A stretch of 9,014 nucleotides of DNA from Finegoldia magna (GTDB lineage Bacteria > Bacillota > Clostridia > Tissierellales > Peptoniphilaceae): contig NZ_JAGYZD010000052.1 in NCBI RefSeq assembly GCF_018371055.1, forward strand, positions 1 through 9,014. The letters run 5' to 3'. The number at the start of each line of letters is the position of its first letter. Within the stretch, counting starts at the first letter, position 1. The notes beneath the pieces were generated by a model. It searched no databases, was not told the origin of the DNA, and saw nothing but the letters and a program-made list of their open reading frames with translations. Below, piece after piece: positions 5,540-9,014 of the stretch. The translations under genes were made by a program, and so were the position numbers.

Positions 5540-6356
5540 TATTGAATTCCTTTATGAAATTTCCTAAATATTCATTAGCTTCTGTAATTTGTTTGAAACC
5601 ATCTCTTCTACCAGGAACCCATTGTTTCAATCCTTCAAGATCCATAATTTCTTTATCTTTTTCGTTATTGTAATCCATCTTGAACATAATATCATCAAAT
5701 GCTTTGATGTCTTCATCAGATGTTTCTGGAGTAAATGTGAATACACAGTGATCAAAGTTATCAGTTTTAGCTAATACTTCAACTTCGTTTTTGTCGATAG
5801 TTCCATCGTTAATCCATGCATCATAGTTTAGATCTAAGCAGAATGTTGCATCAACTTCGCCATTAACCATAGCCATCATGCTGTCTTTTTCGCCACCAAC
5901 GTGGTCTCCGTGTAAACCAACACCTATATCAAATCTTTTGTCAGTGTAATCTTTACCGAATTCCAAACCATTGTTGTGTAAGAAGTTAATAGGAATAAGT
6001 CTTGCTTGTGGAGAATCAATAGCTCCAAATCCTATTGTTTTTCCCTTTAAATCGGAAATATTTTCGAATTTACCTTTTTTAACTACAAGATAAGTTTGTC
6101 TATCTCTGTCTGTATCTCTCATACATCCGATTTTTTCTTTTCCATCACATCTTAAGTGAGCATCTAATTGTGCTAATGGAGAATTCCAAGCTGCATCTAT
6201 TTCGCCATTCATTAAAGCATCTACTTGTAATTTGTAGTCTTTGAAGAATACCGCTTCGATTTCAGCGCCATTTTCTTCGTAGAATTTTGTAATTAAATCC
6301 CATATAACTGTTACTCTTGGAGCGTAAATAACCGCACCTACTTTTAATTTTTTCAT
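5529..6356 (-). CDS. PhnD-like periplasmic-binding-fold protein without export signal
   Basis: A 275-residue protein of the PhnD/SsuA solute-binding type. Motifs: KVGAVIYAPRV (5-15), ALMNGEIDAAWNSPLAQLDA (47-66), DRQTYLVVKKG (85-95), ISDLKGKTIGFGAIDSPQARL (100-120), GEVDATFCLDLNYD (166-179). In transporters such proteins bind phosphonates, sulfonates or similar oxyanions. Here the N-terminus (MKKLKVGAVIYAP) runs straight into the first strand: there is no hydrophobic signal segment and no lipobox, and no ABC permease or ATPase gene lies nearby. It therefore probably acts in the cytosol as a ligand sensor, carrier or enzyme. AGGAGG (6363-6368) lies 6 nt before the ATG. The gene overlaps the MetE-like gene by 11 nt and follows the acyl-CoA dehydrogenase-like gene after a 145-nt gap holding a terminator-like hairpin. 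Confidence 0.8.
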   Translation of the reverse strand: MKKLKVGAVIYAPRVTVIWDLITKFYEENGAEIEAVFFKDYKLQVDALMNGEIDAAWNSPLAQLDAHLRCDGKEKIGCMRDTDRDRQTYLVVKKGKFENISDLKGKTIGFGAIDSPQARLIPINFLHNNGLEFGKDYTDKRFDIGVGLHGDHVGGEKDSMMAMVNGEVDATFCLDLNYDAWINDGTIDKNEVEVLAKTDNFDHCVFTFTPETSDEDIKAFDDIMFKMDYNNEKDKEIMDLEGLKQWVPGRRDGFKQITEANEYLGNFIKEFNSEQ

Positions 6357-6417
6357 TTAATTCCTCCTAAAAATATCTACTAATATATTTTATAAAATTT
6401 TTTCTATAAAGTACATA

Positions 6418-6489
6418 TAAAAATCGGAACTTACAAACAGCTAGAATATTTGTTTGTAAGCAAAAACTTTACTGTTTATAAATTCCGAT
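6418..6489 (-). terminator. hairpin with alternative pairings, candidate attenuator before the PhnD-like gene
   Basis: In the minus-strand RNA the 3' segment CTGTTTGTAAGTTCCGAT (6423-6440) can pair with ATCGGAATTTATAAACAG (6472-6489; 18 positions, two of them G-U) or, in part, with a middle copy CTTACAAACA (6451-6460; 10 bp). A run of five T residues follows (6419-6423). The long hairpin can act as an intrinsic terminator after the flavoprotein gene; the middle copy would form a shorter competing hairpin. The T-run is short, so termination is probably partial. No known riboswitch class is recognised. Confidence 0.55.
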
Positions 6490-6501
6490 AAATTTACAAT
6501 A

Positions 6502-7629
6502 TTATAATAGTGGTTGGCCTGTGATAGCTTTTCCTAACCAAACGTTAAGAACGTCTAGTGATGGTGCCATGATTTGTCCTGCATATGCATCTCTCATTAA
6601 TCTTTGAATTTCAGATGCACAGTTGTAAGTCTTACCTCCACCTACTCTCATTGCAAGTGTTGAAGATTCTATTGCATTTTCGATAGCAGCTACTCTTGCT
6701 GCGATAATCTTGCATACTGCATCAGCTTCGCCGTCTACTAATGATCTTGCTGCTAATTCTGTAAGAGCTTTTGCACTCATTCCGTTAGCGTAAATCTTAG
6801 CTAAATGTAATTGAACTGTTTCAATATTAGCTAAACATTGTCCTGATGGATATTTTCTCTTCAATGCGTAATCATTTGTAACTTTTGATAATCTCAAGTT
6901 CAATCCAGTGTATACACTTGCTAAACCTAAAATGAAGTATGGAGCTACAACGTTAAATACTTGGTCAACACCTGAACCTTCTTCACCGATTCTGTTAACT
7001 TCGTCTAATTTAACATCTGTCATAGTCATTGGACATGAAACGTTACCTTTCATACCAATACCTTTCCAGTGGCTCATCTTGAATTCTAATCCTTCAGATT
7101 CCAATGGAACTAACCAGTTGTTGATGTCTCCTTCTTTTTCAGTTGATGGAGTTAAAATTAAGTAATAACTTGCATGAGTTGCGCTTGTTACCATTGATTT
7201 TGTTCCGTTGAAAACAAATTTTCCACCGTCTTTAGTTACTTTGATTTCTGGAATATAGAAGTGAGTACCAGTTCCGAATTCAGAATATGCTAAAGCCATG
7301 AATTTGTTGTTTTCAACTATATCTTTAACAACTTTTTTCTTCAATTCTTCGTTACCATTAGTAAGAACAGTCATTAAAGCTACGTTGTGCATCATGTAGC
7401 AAAGACCAGCAGTTGGGTTGCTTTCAGCAAATGCTAAAACAGCTTGTTGGTGTTCAATAGCAGTTTTTCCTAAACCACCCATTTCTTCTGGGATAAGTAA
7501 TTTGAAGTAGCCAGCTTTTCCCATTTCTTCAAATGATTCTACAGGAAATCTACCTTCTTCATCTGAGCTTTTTGCATATGGTTCGATGTGTTCCAATGCA
7601 AATTTTCTTGACTCTTCGTAAAAATTCAT
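6502..7629 (-). CDS. acyl-CoA dehydrogenase-fold flavoprotein with atypical active site
   Basis: 375 residues with the three-part acyl-CoA dehydrogenase layout: helical N-domain (starts MNFYEESRKFALEHIEPYAK), middle beta domain with MALAYSEFGTG (111-121; normally like AxTEPxAGSD) and FNGTKSMVTSA (140-150), and C-terminal helices with GGGKTYN (330-336) and QRLMRDAYAGQIMAP (342-356). Where typical members have IYEGT, with Glu as the base abstracting the alpha-proton, this protein has IMAPS; Ala355 replaces Glu. The end (WLGKAITGQPLL) resembles non-canonical members of the superfamily, including flavin oxidases and monooxygenases. FAD or FMN binding is likely; fatty acyl-CoA oxidation is doubtful. 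AGGAGG (7635-7640) fixes the start. It is the first gene before the PhnD-, MetE- and OsmC-like genes. Confidence 0.85.
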   Translation of the reverse strand: MNFYEESRKFALEHIEPYAKSSDEEGRFPVESFEEMGKAGYFKLLIPEEMGGLGKTAIEHQQAVLAFAESNPTAGLCYMMHNVALMTVLTNGNEELKKKVVKDIVENNKFMALAYSEFGTGTHFYIPEIKVTKDGGKFVFNGTKSMVTSATHASYYLILTPSTEKEGDINNWLVPLESEGLEFKMSHWKGIGMKGNVSCPMTMTDVKLDEVNRIGEEGSGVDQVFNVVAPYFILGLASVYTGLNLRLSKVTNDYALKRKYPSGQCLANIETVQLHLAKIYANGMSAKALTELAARSLVDGEADAVCKIIAARVAAIENAIESSTLAMRVGGGKTYNCASEIQRLMRDAYAGQIMAPSLDVLNVWLGKAITGQPLL

Positions 7630-7809
7630 AAAACCCTCCTAAAGTTTATATTTCAATTATATGATATCACCAATTCTCTAATAAGACCAGAAATATTGTT
7701 AAAAATTCTTCATTTATTGAAACTTTCTATAAATCCTACCAATTTCATTTGATTTTAAATAAATTAGAAAATTTCTTGATTTTTTTATTAGTTTTAACAT
7801 TGAAATATC

Positions 7810-7823
7810 AACGTTATAACGTT
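7810..7823. repeat. perfect 14-bp palindrome AACGTTATAACGTT
   Basis: Fully symmetrical and richer in CG steps than its surroundings; lies about 190 bp upstream of the flavoprotein start and 6 bp from a second inverted repeat. This is a plausible binding site for a dimeric regulator, but the regulator is unknown. Confidence 0.5.
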
Positions 7824-7828
7824 TTAAT

Positions 7829-7855
7829 TCATTTATAGAAAAAATCTATAAATGA
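7829..7855. repeat. 10-bp perfect inverted repeat TCATTTATAG/CTATAAATGA
   Basis: Arms 7829-7838 and 7846-7855 around a 7-base AAAAAAT spacer, not followed by a T-run on the minus strand, so not a typical terminator. Another ATTTATAG copy lies at 7727-7734 on the minus strand. Possible operator or RNA hairpin. Confidence 0.45.
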
Positions 7856-7882
7856 TTTTTCAAATTGTTAAAAATTTGCAAT

Positions 7883-7916
7883 AAAAAACACTGCAAGATT
7901 TCTCTCACAGTGTTTT
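7883..7916 (-). terminator. intrinsic terminator of the pyruvate:ferredoxin oxidoreductase gene
   Basis: A 14-bp stem (two G-U) with arms 7903-7916 and 7885-7898 and a GAAA tetraloop on the minus strand, followed by six T residues. It starts 6 nt after the stop codon and isolates the flavoprotein operon from upstream transcription. Confidence 0.9.
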
Positions 7917-7922
7917 GTTATA

Positions 7923-9014
7923 TTATCTATTTGTAGAATTTGGATTTACGACGTCTTCTTTCTTTGCGCCTTCTTCTTCCTTAGCTTTTTCTACAGATTC
8001 AACTTTTTTGCCTTCTTTTTCAAGGTTTTCTTCTTTATCTGCTGCATCTGTATCTTCTACTGAGTTAGAATAATCCATTTCTGCCATTCTCTTGTAAGTG
8101 TTGTATCTTTCCTTAGCATCTCTTTCAGCTTCTTGGAATAATTCTTCAGCTTGTTCAGGGAATGATTTTTGTAATGACAAGTATCTTACTTCTCCTCTGA
8201 TGAAGTCTTGGAATGATCCAGTTGGTTCTTTAGAGTCTAATTGGAATGGATTCTTTCCTTCTTCTGCAAGAGTTGGATCGAATCTGTATAAGTGCCAATA
8301 ACCAGCTTCTACAGCTAATTTTTCTTGACGTTGGCTCTTACCCATACCAGCTTTAATACCGTGGTTGATACATGGTGAGTAAGCGATGATTAATGATGGT
8401 CCATCATATTCTTCTGCTTCTCTAATAGCTTTTAATGTTTGATTTTGGTTAGCACCCATAGCGATTTGTGCTACGTATACGTATCCGTAAGTTGATGCCA
8501 TCAAACCTAAATCTTTCTTTCTAACTTTCTTACCACTTGCGGCAAATTGTGCTACAGCAGCTGTTGGAGTTGATTTAGAAGCTTGTCCACCAGTGTTTGA
8601 GTAAACTTCTGTATCGAATACCATAACGTTGATATTTTCACCTGATGCTAATACGTGATCCAATCCGCCGTATCCGATATCGTAAGCCCAACCGTCTCCA
8701 CCGAAGATCCATACAGATTTCTTAATTAAGAAGTCTCTGTCTGTTCTTATATATTTCAATAATTCTTCAGCTTCAGCGTTATTAGTGTCATCATCTAAGT
8801 GTTGTAAGATTTCTGCTGCACATGCTTTAGATGTAGCTACATCGTCCATGTTTTCAACAAATTTCTTGAATGGTGCATTCAATGGACTTTCAATGTTCAA
8901 GTCTAAGAATGCTTTCATTTTTTCTTTTAATTGTAATCTGATTTTCTTGATAGCTAAGTGCATACCATATCCGTATTCAGCGTTGTCTTCGAATAATGAG
9001 TTAGCCCAAGCTGG
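7923..9014 (-). CDS. nifJ: pyruvate:ferredoxin (flavodoxin) oxidoreductase, C-terminal part (5' end outside window)
   Basis: Converts pyruvate and CoA to acetyl-CoA and CO2, reducing ferredoxin; central to anaerobic energy metabolism. The frame is open to the right edge, giving the last 363 residues of a protein normally near 1170-1190. The visible part begins PAWANSLFEDNAEYGYG, as in the thiamine-diphosphate domain. It contains GDGWAYDIGYGGLDHVL (106-122), which binds TPP and magnesium, DTEVYSNTGGQASKSTP (134-150), and YSPCINHGI carrying a cysteine of the cluster nearest TPP. An internal ATG at 8963 is not the start. Typical proteins end near YKRMAEMDYS; this one has about 47 further residues rich in Lys and Glu. 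A GAAA-loop terminator follows at once. Confidence 0.95.
   Translation of the reverse strand, partial: PAWANSLFEDNAEYGYGMHLAIKKIRLQLKEKMKAFLDLNIESPLNAPFKKFVENMDDVATSKACAAEILQHLDDDTNNAEAEELLKYIRTDRDFLIKKSVWIFGGDGWAYDIGYGGLDHVLASGENINVMVFDTEVYSNTGGQASKSTPTAAVAQFAASGKKVRKKDLGLMASTYGYVYVAQIAMGANQNQTLKAIREAEEYDGPSLIIAYSPCINHGIKAGMGKSQRQEKLAVEAGYWHLYRFDPTLAEEGKNPFQLDSKEPTGSFQDFIRGEVRYLSLQKSFPEQAEELFQEAERDAKERYNTYKRMAEMDYSNSVEDTDAADKEENLEKEGKKVESVEKAKEEEGAKKEDVVNPNSTNR

Larger units (their letters stand above)
7630..7882. other. AT-rich regulatory gap before the flavoprotein gene
   Basis: About 250 bp with no convincing gene. It holds the AGGAGG site of the flavoprotein gene, a minus-strand TATAAT about 40 bp upstream of the ATG with only a weak -35, an alternative TTGGTG-17-TATAAA, a 13-bp direct repeat ATTGTTAAAAATT (7695-7707 and 7864-7876), and the palindromes listed separately. 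A 28-codon minus-strand ORF (7714-7800) has no ribosome binding site and is not called. Confidence 0.5.

Noticed and set aside
6423..6489. 67-bp unit with 18-bp imperfect terminal inverted repeats, possible miniature transposable element.
   Set aside because: No clear target-site duplication flanks it, there is only one copy in the window, and the U-run plus position between two genes fit a terminator or attenuator better. A genome-wide copy search would settle it.
7714..7800. 28-codon basic ORF on the minus strand starting MLKLIKKSRN.
   Set aside because: No ribosome binding site, AT-rich codon use expected from random sequence, and no recognised similarity.
7695..7876. Two TTGTTAA half-sites (within the 13-bp direct repeat) recalling clostridial Rex operators.
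   Set aside because: The second half-site TTAACAA is not present at the required spacing at either place, and such words are common in AT-rich DNA.
1..9014. CRISPR arrays, tRNA or rRNA genes, transposases, phage or plasmid genes.
   Set aside because: None seen on either strand; the window reads as chromosomal core plus one unusual metabolic operon.

Overview
The window is AT-rich, uses strong AGGAGG-type ribosome binding sites, and carries a T-box riboswitch, a pyruvate:ferredoxin oxidoreductase and the rlmB-rae1 gene pair. Together these point to an anaerobic low-GC Gram-positive (Bacillota). Gene content and codon use fit the Peptoniphilaceae (Finegoldia/Anaerococcus-like cocci), but that placement is inference.

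Layout, left to right. The 5' two-thirds or less of a cytoplasmic GH13 alpha-amylase gene lies on the minus strand and runs off the left edge at its catalytic Asp. It is divergent from a plus-strand operon of rlmB (23S rRNA 2'-O-methyltransferase) and rae1/yacP (ribosome-associated NYN endoribonuclease). That operon ends in a very strong, nearly symmetrical terminator that overlaps the rae1 stop codon. Everything else is on the minus strand. A consensus promoter (TTGACA, 17 bp, TGtTATACT) sits just after the udp stop codon and drives toward the terminator, predicting an sRNA of about 90 nt. Upstream of udp (uridine phosphorylase) is a TrpP-family tryptophan transporter gene whose leader is a T-box riboswitch with a UGG (Trp) specifier.

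The region 3919-7629 is the least ordinary part: four co-directional genes. They encode an acyl-CoA dehydrogenase-fold protein without the usual catalytic Glu, a PhnD-like solute-binding fold with no export signal, a MetE-core zinc methyltransferase with all four zinc ligands, and an OsmC-fold protein that has lost both redox cysteines. The last three overlap by 11 and 8 nt. A hairpin with alternative pairings (6418-6489) separates the flavoprotein gene from the other three and could act as an attenuator. This looks like an undescribed metabolic module, possibly for a methylated sulfur compound; the substrate cannot be read from the sequence.

The right end holds the 3' part of a pyruvate:ferredoxin oxidoreductase gene with an unusual Lys/Glu-rich C-terminal tail, closed by a GAAA-loop terminator. 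The roughly 240 bp between that terminator and the flavoprotein gene has no convincing gene but contains a 14-bp perfect palindrome and a 10-bp inverted repeat.
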